This document shows, piece by piece, positions 1 to 10,503 of a stretch of DNA of 64,000 bases. Source of the DNA: Massilia alkalitolerans DSM 17462. GTDB lineage: Bacteria > Pseudomonadota > Gammaproteobacteria > Burkholderiales > Burkholderiaceae_D. The notes under the pieces were generated by a model. The model saw only the letters and a program-made list of their open reading frames with translations. It was not told the DNA's origin and ran no database searches. Position 1 is the first letter of the stretch, and every line of letters begins with the position of its first letter. The DNA is taken from NCBI RefSeq assembly GCF_000427785.1, contig NZ_ATYR01000009.1, positions 62,001 through 126,000 of the forward strand. Direction: 5' to 3'. The position numbers were made by a program, and so were the translations under genes.

Positions 1-2
1 CC

Positions 3-1502
3 ACCCGCGGCGAGTTCGAGCCGGCCTTCGGCCAGGCGACCGGCGCCGACGTGGAACGTGCCTGCGAACTCGCTGCCCAAGCGTTCGACCCGTACCGTTC
101 GCTGCCGCTGGAAGGGCGCGCCCGCTTCCTGGAAGCGGTGGCGGAACAGATCCTGGCCATCGGTTCGGCCCTGATCGAACGCGCCCAGCAGGAAACCGGC
201 CTGCCGCAAGCCCGCCTGGAAGGCGAGCGCATGCGCACCGTGACCCAGCTGCGCCTGTTCGCGAAAGTAGTGCGCGACGGCCGCTTCCTGGGCGCGACGA
301 TCGACAGCGCGCTGCCGGAACGCACCCCGCCGCGTCCCGACCTGCGCCTGGCCAAGATCGGCCTCGGCCCGGTCGTGGTCTTCGGCGCCAGTAACTTCCC
401 GCTGGCCTTCTCGGTCGCGGGCGGCGATACCGCATCGGCCCTGGCAGCAGGCTGCCCGGTCATCGTGAAAGCCCACGGCGCCCACCTCGGCACCTCGGAA
501 CTGGTCGGCCGCGCCGTCCAGCGCGCGGTGCAGGAGTGCGGCCTGCCGGAAGGCGTGTTCTCGATGATCTTCGGCGACGGCCGTACCATCGGCCAGCAGC
601 TGGTCAGCCACCCGGCCATCAAGGCGGTCGGCTTCACCGGCTCGCGTGGCGGCGGCACCGCGCTGATGCGCACCGCGGCCGCACGTCCGGAACCGATCCC
701 GGTCTACGCCGAGATGAGCAGCGTGAACCCGGTGTTCCTCCTCCCTGGCGCGCTGGAAGAGGGCGGTTCGCTTCTTGCGAACGGCTTCGTCGACTCGCTG
801 ACCCTGGGCGTGGGCCAGTTCTGCACCAACCCTGGCCTGGTGTTCGCGGTCAAGGGCGCGGCGCTGGACGCCTTCACTGCGGCGGCCACCACGGCGCTGG
901 CAGCCAAGGGCGCGGGCACCATGCTGACCGCCGGCATCCATGACGCCTACAACAGCGGTATCGCACGCTTCGGCGCCGCCAAGGGCCTGCGCCTGGTGGC
1001 CCAGGGCGGTACCGAAGGCATCGGCTGCGCCGCGCAGGCTGCGCTGTACGAGGTCGATGCTGCGGACTTCATCGGCAACCCGGAGCTGCAGGACGAAATC
1101 TTCGGCCCGGCCGCGCTGGTGGTGCGTTTCGACAGCGAAGAGCAGATGCTGCAGGCGGCCGAGCAGCTGCATGGCCAGCTGACCGCGACCGTGCACGTCA
1201 AGCCGGCCGACCATGCACTGGCCGCAAAGCTGCTGCCGGTCCTGGAACGCAAGGCGGGCCGGGTGCTTTTCAACGGCTTCCCGACCGGCGTCGAAGTGTC
1301 GCACGCGATGGTTCACGGCGGTCCGTTCCCGGCCACCAGCGACAGCCGCACCACCTCGGTGGGCGCGAGCGCGATCGACCGCTTCCTGCGGCCGGTGTGC
1401 TACCAGAACGTGCCGGAGGGCTTGCTGCCGGAGGCGCTTCGCGACGACAATCCACTGCGCCTTGCGCGCGTGCTGGATGGAGACTTGAAAGTCGCAGAGT
1501 AA
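3..1502 (+). CDS. Alpha-ketoglutarate semialdehyde (2,5-dioxovalerate) dehydrogenase, 5' truncated by window edge
   Basis: NAD(P)-dependent aldehyde dehydrogenase that would oxidise 2,5-dioxopentanoate to 2-oxoglutarate, the last step of non-phosphorylating pentose and sugar-acid pathways. The frame is open from base 3 with family-like sequence (TRGEFEPAF), so the gene begins upstream; the GTG at 51 is an internal Val, not the start. About 499 residues are visible and roughly 25 are missing compared with family members. The cofactor segment [12 protein letters not shown], the glutamate in YAEMSSVNP and the catalytic Cys in GQFCTNPG are all present. It lies upstream of a sugar-acid-type MFS permease and an SMP-30 lactonase, which supports the assignment. 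A strong terminator follows, so the permease probably has its own promoter. Substrate choice among semialdehydes is inferred from context. Confidence 0.88.
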   Translation, partial: TRGEFEPAFGQATGADVERACELAAQAFDPYRSLPLEGRARFLEAVAEQILAIGSALIERAQQETGLPQARLEGERMRTVTQLRLFAKVVRDGRFLGATIDSALPERTPPRPDLRLAKIGLGPVVVFGASNFPLAFSVAGGDTASALAAGCPVIVKAHGAHLGTSELVGRAVQRAVQECGLPEGVFSMIFGDGRTIGQQLVSHPAIKAVGFTGSRGGGTALMRTAAARPEPIPVYAEMSSVNPVFLLPGALEEGGSLLANGFVDSLTLGVGQFCTNPGLVFAVKGAALDAFTAAATTALAAKGAGTMLTAGIHDAYNSGIARFGAAKGLRLVAQGGTEGIGCAAQAALYEVDAADFIGNPELQDEIFGPAALVVRFDSEEQMLQAAEQLHGQLTATVHVKPADHALAAKLLPVLERKAGRVLFNGFPTGVEVSHAMVHGGPFPATSDSRTTSVGASAIDRFLRPVCYQNVPEGLLPEALRDDNPLRLARVLDGDLKVAE

Positions 1503-1507
1503 TGTGA

Positions 1508-1540
1508 GGGGGCGCAAGGTTCGACTTTGCGCCCCCTTTT
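1508..1540 (+). terminator. Rho-independent terminator after the aldehyde dehydrogenase
   Basis: A perfect 10-bp stem (GGGGGCGCAA, 1508-1517, with TTGCGCCCCC, 1527-1536) encloses a 9-base loop and is followed by TTTT at 1537-1540. It starts 5 bases after the stop codon. Confidence 0.88.
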
Positions 1541-1602
1541 CGACCGATTGAAGCACCAGCCGGAGGAGACGCCGGCTGTTTCGTTTGAAAAGAACTGATC
1601 CC

Positions 1603-3027
1603 ATGAATCAGCAAGTCATGAGCGCAAATGCGAAGCAACGCGCAGAGCAGACCCCCGGGCTCACCTCGACGGTGGGCAAGTATCGCTGGACCATCTGCGC
1701 CCTCCTGTTCTTCGCCACCACCATCAACTACCTCGACCGCCAGGTCCTGAGCCTGCTGGCGCCGCTGCTTACCAAGGAATTCGGCTGGTCGAACACCGAC
1801 TACGCCAACATCACGGCAGTCTTCCAGTTCGTCTACGCCATCTCGATGCTGTTCGCCGGCCGCGTGATCGACCGCCTCGGCACCAAGCGCGCCTTCGTCC
1901 TCGCCATCGTGGTCTGGTCGATCGGCGCCATCGCGCACGCCTACGCCATCGGCATCGGCAATGCGGTCAACAGCGTGTTCACCACGCTCGGCCTGGCCGC
2001 GGTGCCGGTCTCGATCGTCGGCTTCATGGTGGGCCGCGCGGTGCTGGCGATCGGTGAGGCGGGCAACTTCCCGGCCGCGATCAAGGCGACTGCGGAATAC
2101 TTCCCCAAGCGCGAGCGTTCCTTCGCCACCGGCATCTTCAACTCCGGCGCCAACGTCGGCGCGATCCTGGCTCCCTTGACCGTGCCCCTGATCGCCGAGT
2201 ACTGGGGCTGGCAGGCCGCCTTCATCGCGGTCGGCGCCATCGGCTTCATCTGGATGGGCATCTGGATCTGGCTGTACGACACCCCGGATCGCCAGAAACG
2301 CCTTAGCGCCGGCGAACTGGCCTACATCAACAGCGACAGCTCGCCTGCGGACGCGAACCCCACCGCCGCAGCGGCCAAGCCGAAGGCATCCTGGTTCAAG
2401 CTGCTGGGCTACCGCCAGACCTGGGCCTTCGCCTTCGGCAAGTTCATGACCGACGGCGTGTGGTGGTTCTTCCTGTTCTGGCTGCCGAAGTACATGTCGG
2501 CGCAGTACGGCCTGACCGGCCCGGAGATGGTCCTGCCGCTGGCGGTCCTGTACAGCATGACGATGGTGGGTAGTATCGGCGGCGGCTGGCTGCCGACCTG
2601 GTTCATCGACCGCGGCCACAGCATCTACCAGGGCCGCATGCGCGCCATGTTCACCATCGCCCTGTTCCCGCTGGTGGTGCTGCTGGCCCAGCCGCTCGGC
2701 TACCTGGGCTTCTGGATCCCGGTGATCCTGATCGGCATCGGCGCCTCGGCGCACCAGGCCTGGTCGGCCAACCTGTTCACCACCGTGTCCGACATGTTCC
2801 CGAAGCACAGCGTCGGGTCGGTGGTCGGCATCGGCGGCATGGCCGGCGGCCTGGGCGGCGTGCTGCTCACCAAGCTGGGCGGCTGGCTGTTCGACTACTA
2901 CGGCGCCCTGGGTCACCTGGAAACCGGCTACCTGATCATGTTCTCGATCTGCGCGCTGGCCTACCTGACGGCCTGGCTGGTGATGAAGGCCCTGGTGCCG
3001 GCACACCGCGAGATCACCGACCTGTAA
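1603..3027 (+). CDS. MFS transporter, anion:cation symporter (hexuronate/sugar-acid, ExuT-like)
   Basis: Inner-membrane major facilitator of 474 residues, probably a proton symporter for a hexuronate, aldarate or related sugar acid. The first helix contains NYLDRQVLSLLAP, a hallmark of the ACS/ExuT group, and the loop between helices 2 and 3 has GRVIDRLGTKRA, the MFS signature. About 12 hydrophobic segments are present, with a Pro/Ala/Lys-rich hydrophilic loop near residues 240-260 separating the two six-helix halves. I chose ATG 1603; an in-frame TTG at 1585 would add six residues but has no better ribosome site. The stop overlaps the lactonase start by one base (TAATG), so the two are translationally coupled. 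The exact substrate cannot be read from sequence. Confidence 0.85.
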   Translation: MNQQVMSANAKQRAEQTPGLTSTVGKYRWTICALLFFATTINYLDRQVLSLLAPLLTKEFGWSNTDYANITAVFQFVYAISMLFAGRVIDRLGTKRAFVLAIVVWSIGAIAHAYAIGIGNAVNSVFTTLGLAAVPVSIVGFMVGRAVLAIGEAGNFPAAIKATAEYFPKRERSFATGIFNSGANVGAILAPLTVPLIAEYWGWQAAFIAVGAIGFIWMGIWIWLYDTPDRQKRLSAGELAYINSDSSPADANPTAAAAKPKASWFKLLGYRQTWAFAFGKFMTDGVWWFFLFWLPKYMSAQYGLTGPEMVLPLAVLYSMTMVGSIGGGWLPTWFIDRGHSIYQGRMRAMFTIALFPLVVLLAQPLGYLGFWIPVILIGIGASAHQAWSANLFTTVSDMFPKHSVGSVVGIGGMAGGLGGVLLTKLGGWLFDYYGALGHLETGYLIMFSICALAYLTAWLVMKALVPAHREITDL

Positions 3028-3923
3028 TGGCAGGCATGGAGATCGACCGTATCGAAGGCGTGCACTGCGCCACCGGCGAAAGCCCCACCTGGAACGCGCT
3101 TGAGCAAGCGTGGTACTGGGTGGACATCCCGGCGCGCCGCGTCTGGCGCATGGACCACGCCACCGGCGCGCTGCGCCACTGGGAAGCGCCCGAGATGGTG
3201 GCCTGCATCGCAGGCGCCGTCGACGGCAGCCTGGTGGCCGGCATGGAAACCGGCATCCATCGCCTGGTGCTGGGCGAGGACGGCAAGGCCGAGGCCACGC
3301 GCCTGGCCGCGCCGCCCGCGCTTGAACTGGGCGAAGGCATGCGCTTCAACGACGGACGCTGCGACCGCCAGGGCCGTTTCTGGAGCGGCACCATGTTCAT
3401 GGACATGGGCGCGGCACGCGCGGTCGGCGGCTTGTACCGCTACAGCGCGGACGAAGGGCTGCACGGCCCGGTCGTGAGCGGCCTGCTCACGCAGAACGGC
3501 CTGGCCTGGTCGCCCGACGGGCGCACCATGTACCTGTCGGATTCGCATCCGCAGCGCCGCACCGTGTGGGCCTTCGACTACGACATCGAGCAGGGCATAC
3601 CGCACAACAAGCGCGTCTTCCTCGACCTGACCGGGCAGAAGGGCCGCCCGGACGGCGCCGCGGTCGATGCCGACGGCTGCTACTGGACCTGCGCCAACGA
3701 CGGCGGCCTGGTACAGCGCTTCACGCCCGGCGGGAAGCTGGACCGCGAGATCGCGCTGCCGATGGCCAAGCCTTCGATGTGCGCTTTCGGCGGGCCGCAG
3801 CTCGATACCCTCTTGGTGACGTCGATCGACCCGGGTACGGGCGGCGAGGCCGGTTCGGTGGTGCTGTTGCGCCCGGGTGTGCAGGGCGTGGTGGAAACGC
3901 CCTTCGGCGCAAGCCGCGCCTGA
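3027..3923 (+). CDS. SMP-30/gluconolactonase/LRE family lactonase
   Basis: A 298-residue six-bladed beta-propeller enzyme expected to hydrolyse an aldonolactone to its aldonic acid. The divalent-metal residues of SMP-30 are recognisable: Glu18 in GESP, Asn157 in TQNGLAWS and Asp209 in PDGAAVD; Asn108 in RFNDG matches the substrate-side Asn. There is no signal peptide, so it is cytoplasmic. The ATG shares one base with the permease stop. With the permease and the upstream semialdehyde dehydrogenase it forms a lactone to acid to 2-oxoglutarate scheme typical of oxidative L-arabinose, D-xylose or galactose degradation; the dehydratase steps would lie outside the window. The individual sugar is not determined. 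Confidence 0.87.
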   Translation: MAGMEIDRIEGVHCATGESPTWNALEQAWYWVDIPARRVWRMDHATGALRHWEAPEMVACIAGAVDGSLVAGMETGIHRLVLGEDGKAEATRLAAPPALELGEGMRFNDGRCDRQGRFWSGTMFMDMGAARAVGGLYRYSADEGLHGPVVSGLLTQNGLAWSPDGRTMYLSDSHPQRRTVWAFDYDIEQGIPHNKRVFLDLTGQKGRPDGAAVDADGCYWTCANDGGLVQRFTPGGKLDREIALPMAKPSMCAFGGPQLDTLLVTSIDPGTGGEAGSVVLLRPGVQGVVETPFGASRA

Positions 3924-3983
3924 TTCGACTTTTCGGGCTCCACGCGCTAACCTGTACGGTTTCGTGTGGAGTGCTGAAAACAT

Positions 3984-4904
3984 ATGCAGGACAATAGGGA
4001 AGCGAAAGGCATCCTGCCACCGCTGCCGACGCTGGCGGCAACGCCGGAAGATGCCGCGGCCAGGAAGCTGGCGCAGGAGGAGCGCGACGCCGCGGTACGC
4101 GGCGTCGTCTCGATCGCCGCGATGCGCCAGGCCGTCAAGGGCCATGCGCGCGGCCTGCCGATCCTTTCCGAGGTGCCGCGCCTCAAGCGGATGGACGCGA
4201 CAGCCTTTGCGGCGCGCGCCGCGCAAGGACTCCCCTTCATCATGACCGGCCTGGTCAACCGCTGGCCCCTGTGCAGCCTCACCCCGCTCGAGCTGCGCGA
4301 ACGCTACGGCGATCTGCCGGTGCGCGCCCGCGTCGGCGACTACATCCGGCAACCCTTCCGGGCCGACCGCCCGATGCGCGACATGTCCCTGCGCGCCTAC
4401 CTCGACCTCGAGCCCGAACGCATCCACGGCGCCGGCGAGCCGCCGCCCTATGTCGGCAACCTGGAACTGCGCGAGCTGAACCGCCTGTGCCACTGGCCTG
4501 CCTACTTCGGCAAGATGGGGCCGCCCCGTTTCTGGCTTGGGCCCATCGGCACGATGACGCCGCTGCACTGCGACTTCGACGACAACATCTTCGCGCAGAT
4601 ATGGGGCTGCAAGCGCATCTTCCTGGCGCCGCCGCATCACGACGCATTCCTGTACGCCAGCGAAGCCAATCCTGTGCTGTTCGGTTCGCCCTTCGACCCC
4701 GAGGTGCCCGACTACGACGCCTATCCGCTTGCGCGCCAGGCGGCCACGGTGTCCTGCGTCGTCGAACCCGGCGACATGCTCTACGTGCCGGCCGGCTGGT
4801 TCCACCAGGTGCGTGCGCTGGAATTCTCGCTGTCCTCCAACCGCTGGGCGCGCGGCGTGCCGCTGGCGCTCGGGCTTAATGCACCGTGCGCGCGTACTGC
4901 GTGA
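3984..4904 (+). CDS. JmjC-like cupin (cupin_8/FIH-type) 2-oxoglutarate Fe(II) oxygenase
   Basis: A 306-residue protein with a C-terminal JmjC-like double-stranded beta-helix. The Fe(II) triad is visible: His195 and Asp197 in LHCDFDD and His274 in GWFHQV; Lys210 (GCKRIF) is placed to bind 2-oxoglutarate. The cytoplasmic family contains protein hydroxylases related to FIH and also lipid-A and natural-product oxygenases. Residues 1-60 form a charged, probably helical extension outside the cupin core. The ATG follows a 60-base gap after the lactonase, with no clear terminator between them, so it may be read from the same transcript. Its last 29 bases overlap the convergent GGDEF-EAL gene. Substrate unknown. 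Confidence 0.8.
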   Translation: MQDNREAKGILPPLPTLAATPEDAAARKLAQEERDAAVRGVVSIAAMRQAVKGHARGLPILSEVPRLKRMDATAFAARAAQGLPFIMTGLVNRWPLCSLTPLELRERYGDLPVRARVGDYIRQPFRADRPMRDMSLRAYLDLEPERIHGAGEPPPYVGNLELRELNRLCHWPAYFGKMGPPRFWLGPIGTMTPLHCDFDDNIFAQIWGCKRIFLAPPHHDAFLYASEANPVLFGSPFDPEVPDYDAYPLARQAATVSCVVEPGDMLYVPAGWFHQVRALEFSLSSNRWARGVPLALGLNAPCARTA

Positions 4905-6975
4905 AATGCTCGGCGCTGAGCGCGTGCTGGTACAGGAAGCCCTGGTAGATGTAGCAGCCGGCGTCCGATAAGAACTGGCGCTGGCCCGCCGTCTCGACGC
5001 CTTCCGCGATCACCTGCAGGCCCAGGCTCTCGCCCAGCGCGATGATCGAGCGCACGATGGATGCGTCGTTCTGGTCGGTGAGCACGTCGCGCATGAAGGA
5101 CTGGTCGATCTTGAGCTGGTCGAGCGGCAGCTTGCGCAGGTAGGCCAGCGACGAGTAGCCGGTGCCGAAGTCGTCCAGCGAAAAGCTGATGCCGCGCTGC
5201 TTCAGGGTGGCCATGGTGTGGGCGGTGTGGGTGAAGTCGCTCACCACCAGGCTTTCGGTCAGCTCGAGCTTGAGGCTGGACGGCTGCACCCCGGTTTCTT
5301 CGAACACCTGCTGCAGCATCGGCACGAAGTCCGGCTCGATGAACTGGCCGGCGCTGACGTTGACCGACATCGTCAGCCCGGCCGTGTCGGGAAAACGCTG
5401 CCAGCGCGCCAGCTCGGCGCAGGCGGTGCGCAGCACCCAGCGCCCGATGTCGATGATCAGGCCGCTCTCTTCGGCCGCCTGGATGAACTCGGCCGGATAC
5501 AGCAGCCGGCCGTCCGGCAGGCGCCAGCGCAACAGCGCTTCGGCGCCGATCACGCGGCTGCTGCGGTCGAGCTGCGGCTGGTAATGCAGCACGAACTCTT
5601 CGTCGCGTAGCGCGCGCCGCATCGCACCTTCCAGCTCGGCCCGGGCCGACCACGCCGCCTGCACCGCCGGGTCGTGGAAGCGGTAGGTGTTGCGGCCGCA
5701 GGCCTTTGCCTGGTACATCGCGGCGTCGGCCTGGCGCAGCGTCGACTCGACCGTGTCCACGGTGCCGCACAAGGTGGTCACGCCGACGCTGACCGACACC
5801 GAATACATCATGTCGGCCAGCTGGAAGGGCGCCGCCATCGCGGCCACCACCTTGCTGGCCACCGTCTCGGCCTGGGCCGCCGCGCCCTCGCGCGTGTCTT
5901 CCACCGGCTGGATCAGGATCACGAATTCGTCGCCGCCCAGGCGCGCCACCATGTCGGCTTCGCGCACGCAGTGCTCGAGGCGGCGCGCCACCGCCTGCAG
6001 CAGCATGTCGCCGGCGGCGTGGCCCTGCGAGTCGTTCAGGTACTTGAACTTGTCGAGGTCGCAGTACATCAGGGCGCCGCACTTGCGCGTGCGCGCACTG
6101 CCCAGCAGGGCGCGGCGCAGGTGGTCGAGCAGGCTGGCGCGGTTCGGCAGGTCGGTCAGCGCGTCGAAGAAGGCGAGGCGGTAGATCTCCGCTTCATTGT
6201 GCTTGCGCTCGCTGATGTCGGTGCTGATCACCAGGATCTTCTGCTGCGCGCCCGACTCGCGGTCGGCGGCCATCAGCGTCCAGCGGGTGTCGGTCTCGAT
6301 GCAGACGCCGTCGCGCCGCAGGTGCGACAGCTCGCCCGTCCATTCGCCGTTGGCGAGCGTGTTCTCGTAGGCCGCATGGTAGGCCCGCTGTTCCCCGCAC
6401 AGCATGTCGGAAAACTTCTTGCCGCGCGCTTCGCGGGCGCTCCAGCCATAGAGCCGTTCGGCGCCGTTGTTCCAGTAGGTGATGCGCGAATTCAGGTCCA
6501 TCGCGATGATGGCATCGCGCGCCTGCTGCAGGTAGGAAGCCTGTTCCTGGACCAGCATGTTGGCATTGCGCAGCTCGGTGTAGTCGAACATGAAGCCTTC
6601 AAGGATCTTGCCTCGCCCCTGAGGCGGCGCGGCCCCTTGTTCATATACCCATCTGGTTTCGCCGTTGGCGCAGCGGATGCGATAGGTCAGCTTGAAGGCA
6701 CGTCCCTGCTGGAGCGCCAGGGCGACGCCGCGTTCGGCGCCGGCGCGGTCGTCCGGGTGGATCAGGCTGGCGAAGTTCAGTCCAGGGCGCGCCAGGAAGG
6801 CGGCCGGAGGATAACCGGTCAGCTTTTCCACGCCGTCGCTGATGAACTCCATGGTCCAGTCGGCGTCGTACCGGCAGCGGTAGGCAACGCCAGGCAGGTT
6901 CTGGAGCAGCAGCTCGAGCGACAACGCACGGGCGTCGCTGAGAGCAGGCGATTGCGGTCCGTCAAGAGCGCTCAT
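4876..6975 (-). CDS. PAS-PAS-GGDEF-EAL cyclic-di-GMP cyclase/phosphodiesterase
   Basis: A soluble 699-residue signalling protein. Two PAS domains (about 15-130 and 135-255; the second ends in the DISERK linker) precede GGDEF (about 265-430) and EAL (about 445-690). The cyclase site looks complete: CDLDKFKYLND supplies the metal Asp and guanine-binding Asn, and RLGGDEF is intact. The phosphodiesterase site is also complete: AEALLRW, ELTESL, DDFGTGYSSL, KIDQSF and AEGVET. It is therefore potentially bifunctional, with direction set by the PAS input. ATG 6975 is preferred because GAGG lies just upstream; an in-frame GTG at 6987 would add four residues. It ends inside the convergent cupin gene. 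No membrane segment is seen. Confidence 0.9.
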   Translation of the reverse strand: MSALDGPQSPALSDARALSLELLLQNLPGVAYRCRYDADWTMEFISDGVEKLTGYPPAAFLARPGLNFASLIHPDDRAGAERGVALALQQGRAFKLTYRIRCANGETRWVYEQGAAPPQGRGKILEGFMFDYTELRNANMLVQEQASYLQQARDAIIAMDLNSRITYWNNGAERLYGWSAREARGKKFSDMLCGEQRAYHAAYENTLANGEWTGELSHLRRDGVCIETDTRWTLMAADRESGAQQKILVISTDISERKHNEAEIYRLAFFDALTDLPNRASLLDHLRRALLGSARTRKCGALMYCDLDKFKYLNDSQGHAAGDMLLQAVARRLEHCVREADMVARLGGDEFVILIQPVEDTREGAAAQAETVASKVVAAMAAPFQLADMMYSVSVSVGVTTLCGTVDTVESTLRQADAAMYQAKACGRNTYRFHDPAVQAAWSARAELEGAMRRALRDEEFVLHYQPQLDRSSRVIGAEALLRWRLPDGRLLYPAEFIQAAEESGLIIDIGRWVLRTACAELARWQRFPDTAGLTMSVNVSAGQFIEPDFVPMLQQVFEETGVQPSSLKLELTESLVVSDFTHTAHTMATLKQRGISFSLDDFGTGYSSLAYLRKLPLDQLKIDQSFMRDVLTDQNDASIVRSIIALGESLGLQVIAEGVETAGQRQFLSDAGCYIYQGFLYQHALSAEHFTQYARTVH

Positions 6976-7151
6976 CCGGCCTCGCACATGGTCTGAGTTA
7001 CCGCTAGTTCTGGTTATGAGAATCCGGTAACTATCCTAGCGCAAATTTGCACCGTATTGACGTAGCGCGATTGAAACTAGAAAAGAATTGTTGTAACTCG
7101 GCCAGTGCGAGAGGAAACAGTGCGCCACCGTACGGCGGCGCGCCTGGAGGA

Positions 7152-8345
<1,194 letters not shown>

Positions 8346-8412
8346 GGATCTTCCTGTCTCGATAGGTTCTTGTACGAGGCGCACGCCAGTCTGAAGGCAC
8401 GCCATAGCTTGA

Positions 8413-8429
8413 CCATTATAAGAATGGTG
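8413..8429. promoter_or_regulatory. Inverted repeat ACCATT-N5-AATGGT upstream of gcdH
   Basis: A perfect 6-bp dyad with a 5-base AT-rich spacer, about 70 bases before the gcdH start, in the only sizeable gap on this side of the gene. The spacing is right for a dimeric regulator site, but no regulator can be assigned from sequence. Confidence 0.4.
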
Positions 8430-8507
8430 CGCCGCCGTATCTTTTGAATCTGCGACAAGCATTTTCATTTTTGCTCGGTCGGAAATTCGCGCGCCGACGA
8501 TGGCGGA

Positions 8508-9479
8508 TTATTGTGTAAACGATACTGCTTGCGCCAGGCCGGCATTGCGTAGACGTAGCATGTCGCGTGTCGGCGCCGAGCCGAAATGGCGAGCATATTC
8601 ACGGCTGAACTGCGAGGGGCTGGCATAGCCGACACGCTGGCAAGCGAGTCCGGCATCCATGCCGGTCGACAACATCAGGCGGCGTGCTTCCTGCAGGCGC
8701 AGGGTCTTCTGGAACTGCAGCGGGCTCATCGAGGTCAGCGACTTGAAGTGCTCGTGCAGGGAGGAGGGACTCATGTGCGCCAGCTCGGCCATGTCGTCGA
8801 TGCGGACAGGACGGTCGTAATTCCGGCGGATCCAGTCCACTACCTTGCCGATACGGTGCGACTCGACGCGGCCGAGCTGGGCCAGGCGGGCGCCAAAGGG
8901 GCCGCGCAAGAGGCGCAGCACGATCTCGTCGATGGCCAGCGGCGCCAGCAGGGCGGCATCCTCGGGCTGGCTGGCCAGCGCCATCAAACGCGCCGCGGCG
9001 TCGACGACGGCTTCGCCCGCCTGCGCCACGTACACGGCACGCCTGTCGCGAACTGCCGGCACACCTTCCGGATAGGCCTTCAGGATCAGTTCCGCCAGCC
9101 GCTGCTGGTCGAAATCGAGCCGGAAGGACAGGTAGGGCGCGGCCACGCTGGCTTGCCTGATCATGGCGGCGATCGGCAGGTCCAGCGAAAAGATCATCAT
9201 GCGCGAGGGATCGTATTCATAGGACTCTTGGCCCAGCATGACCGTCTTGGCGCCCTGCGCAACGATGCACAGGGCAGGGCGGTGCAGGCCATGCACCAGT
9301 TCCGCGCTGGTGGTCGAGGCGCGGATGGCATGTACGCCCGGAATGCAGGTCTCGAATGAACCGTCCTGCGGCGCAGTGGCAAGCAGCAGCCGCGCCAAGC
9401 GCGCAGGCATGGCCGGCTGCTGGGGCGGCTCGCTTGTCTGGACACCGGCAAGGATGGGGAGCTGGTCGGGCGAGTTCAT
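8508..9479 (-). CDS. AraC family transcriptional regulator with N-terminal cupin-like AraC_N domain
   Basis: A 323-residue regulator. The N-terminal half (about 25-190) resembles the AraC_N arm (HGLHRPALCIVAQGAKTVMLG), which senses an effector. The C-terminal 100 residues are a double helix-turn-helix with DDMAELAHMSPSSLHEHFK and the second-helix signature RVGYASPSQFSREYARHFG followed by PTRD. Its start lies 42 bases after the stop of the SDR gene on the same strand, so the two are probably co-transcribed and the SDR gene is the likeliest local target. Members of this subgroup often sit beside oxidoreductases. The effector is unknown. Confidence 0.87.
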   Translation of the reverse strand: MNSPDQLPILAGVQTSEPPQQPAMPARLARLLLATAPQDGSFETCIPGVHAIRASTTSAELVHGLHRPALCIVAQGAKTVMLGQESYEYDPSRMMIFSLDLPIAAMIRQASVAAPYLSFRLDFDQQRLAELILKAYPEGVPAVRDRRAVYVAQAGEAVVDAAARLMALASQPEDAALLAPLAIDEIVLRLLRGPFGARLAQLGRVESHRIGKVVDWIRRNYDRPVRIDDMAELAHMSPSSLHEHFKSLTSMSPLQFQKTLRLQEARRLMLSTGMDAGLACQRVGYASPSQFSREYARHFGSAPTRDMLRLRNAGLAQAVSFTQ

Positions 9480-9521
9480 GGCGCTATCGGTCGCAGGATA
9501 CCACCAGTGCCGCTGCAGTGC

Positions 9522-10358
9522 TCAGGCATCGTGGTCCGTCGAGCGCGACAGTCCAGCCAGTTCGTTCAACTCGATGAGCCGGGCATCGATCGCGGTTTGT
9601 GCCATGGCGAGTGCATCACTGCCTGCAAGGAACTGCTTCGGCGGATTGTCCATCCCGGCCAGGTGCACCACCAGCTTGGCGAGCTTGGCCGGATCACCCA
9701 GCTGCTTGCCATGGTAGGCGCCATACGCGTTCTCGACCGAGCCGTGGGCCGCATAATCGTCGATCACCTTCTGGCCGTAGCGCACCGAGCTCTGGTCGAG
9801 GAAGTCGGTACGGAAGAAGCCCGGCTCGACAGTGCTTACCTTGATGCCGAACTTGGCCAGCTCCAGCCCTAGCGAAGACGACAGGCCTTCGATCGCGTAC
9901 TTGGTGGCACAGTAGACCGAGGCGCCATCGAAGCCGGTGACGCCGGCGATCGAGCTGATGTTGACGACGTGGCCCGCGCGCTGGCGGCGCAACACCGGCA
10001 GGGCGGCACGCAGCACGTGCATCACGCCGAATACATTGACCGTGAACTGCTGTTCGATGTCGGCCGGGGACAGCTCCTCGAAGTTGCCCAGCAGCCCATA
10101 GGCGGCGTTGTTGACGAGCACGTCGATGCGGCCGAAGCGGGCGACGGCGGCCTCGATGGCGGCCGCCGCTTGCGTTTCCTTGGCGACGTCGAGTCCGACC
10201 AGTTCGACCTGCTCCGAATCGACCGAGGCGAAGGTGGATGTCAGCTGTGCAAGGCTGCGAGCCGCCGCGACAACGCGGTCGCCGTCGGCGATAGCTGCAT
10301 GAGCAATTTCTGCGCCGATGCCGCGGCCGGCGCCCGTAATGAACCAGACTTTGGACAT
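9522..10358 (-). CDS. Short-chain dehydrogenase/reductase (SDR), NAD(P)-dependent
   Basis: A classical SDR of 278 residues. It has the Rossmann glycine motif TGAGRGIG near residues 8-15, NNAAYG, the catalytic Ser in NISSIAGVTG, and YCATKYAIEG with the Tyr-x3-Lys pair. The C-terminal third (QSSVRYGQKVIDDYA and after) resembles oxidoreductases annotated as retinol dehydrogenase-like or YusZ-like SDRs, whose substrates are usually unknown. ATG 10358 is supported by GGAGA about 10 bases upstream; the ORF extends further only through non-family sequence. It precedes the AraC regulator on the same strand. Confidence 0.85.
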   Translation of the reverse strand: MSKVWFITGAGRGIGAEIAHAAIADGDRVVAAARSLAQLTSTFASVDSEQVELVGLDVAKETQAAAAIEAAVARFGRIDVLVNNAAYGLLGNFEELSPADIEQQFTVNVFGVMHVLRAALPVLRRQRAGHVVNISSIAGVTGFDGASVYCATKYAIEGLSSSLGLELAKFGIKVSTVEPGFFRTDFLDQSSVRYGQKVIDDYAAHGSVENAYGAYHGKQLGDPAKLAKLVVHLAGMDNPPKQFLAGSDALAMAQTAIDARLIELNELAGLSRSTDHDA

Positions 10359-10503
10359 GATCTCTTCTCCATGATATGCCGCTTGAGGCGGCGTTAAGGT
10401 GAAGAGCATGGTAGGGCGCGAGGCCCGGCGGGATTTGCCTGAAAATCCGGAGAGCTGGCGTGATCCTCGCCAGCTGCACTGGAAACGGGTTTAAAAGGTC
10501 GCC

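Noticed and set aside
51..1502. Complete gene starting with the GTG at 51
   Set aside because: The frame is open to base 3 with aldehyde dehydrogenase-like sequence, so the gene is cut by the window start.
6997..7050. Dyads GTTACCG-N21-CGGTAAC and GCAAATTTGC upstream of the PAS-GGDEF-EAL gene
   Set aside because: Real but short, and no regulator or promoter element lines up with them; noted only.
7122..7141. Imperfect GC hairpin after gcdH as terminator
   Set aside because: Few Ts follow, and the stem has mismatches; support too weak for a feature.
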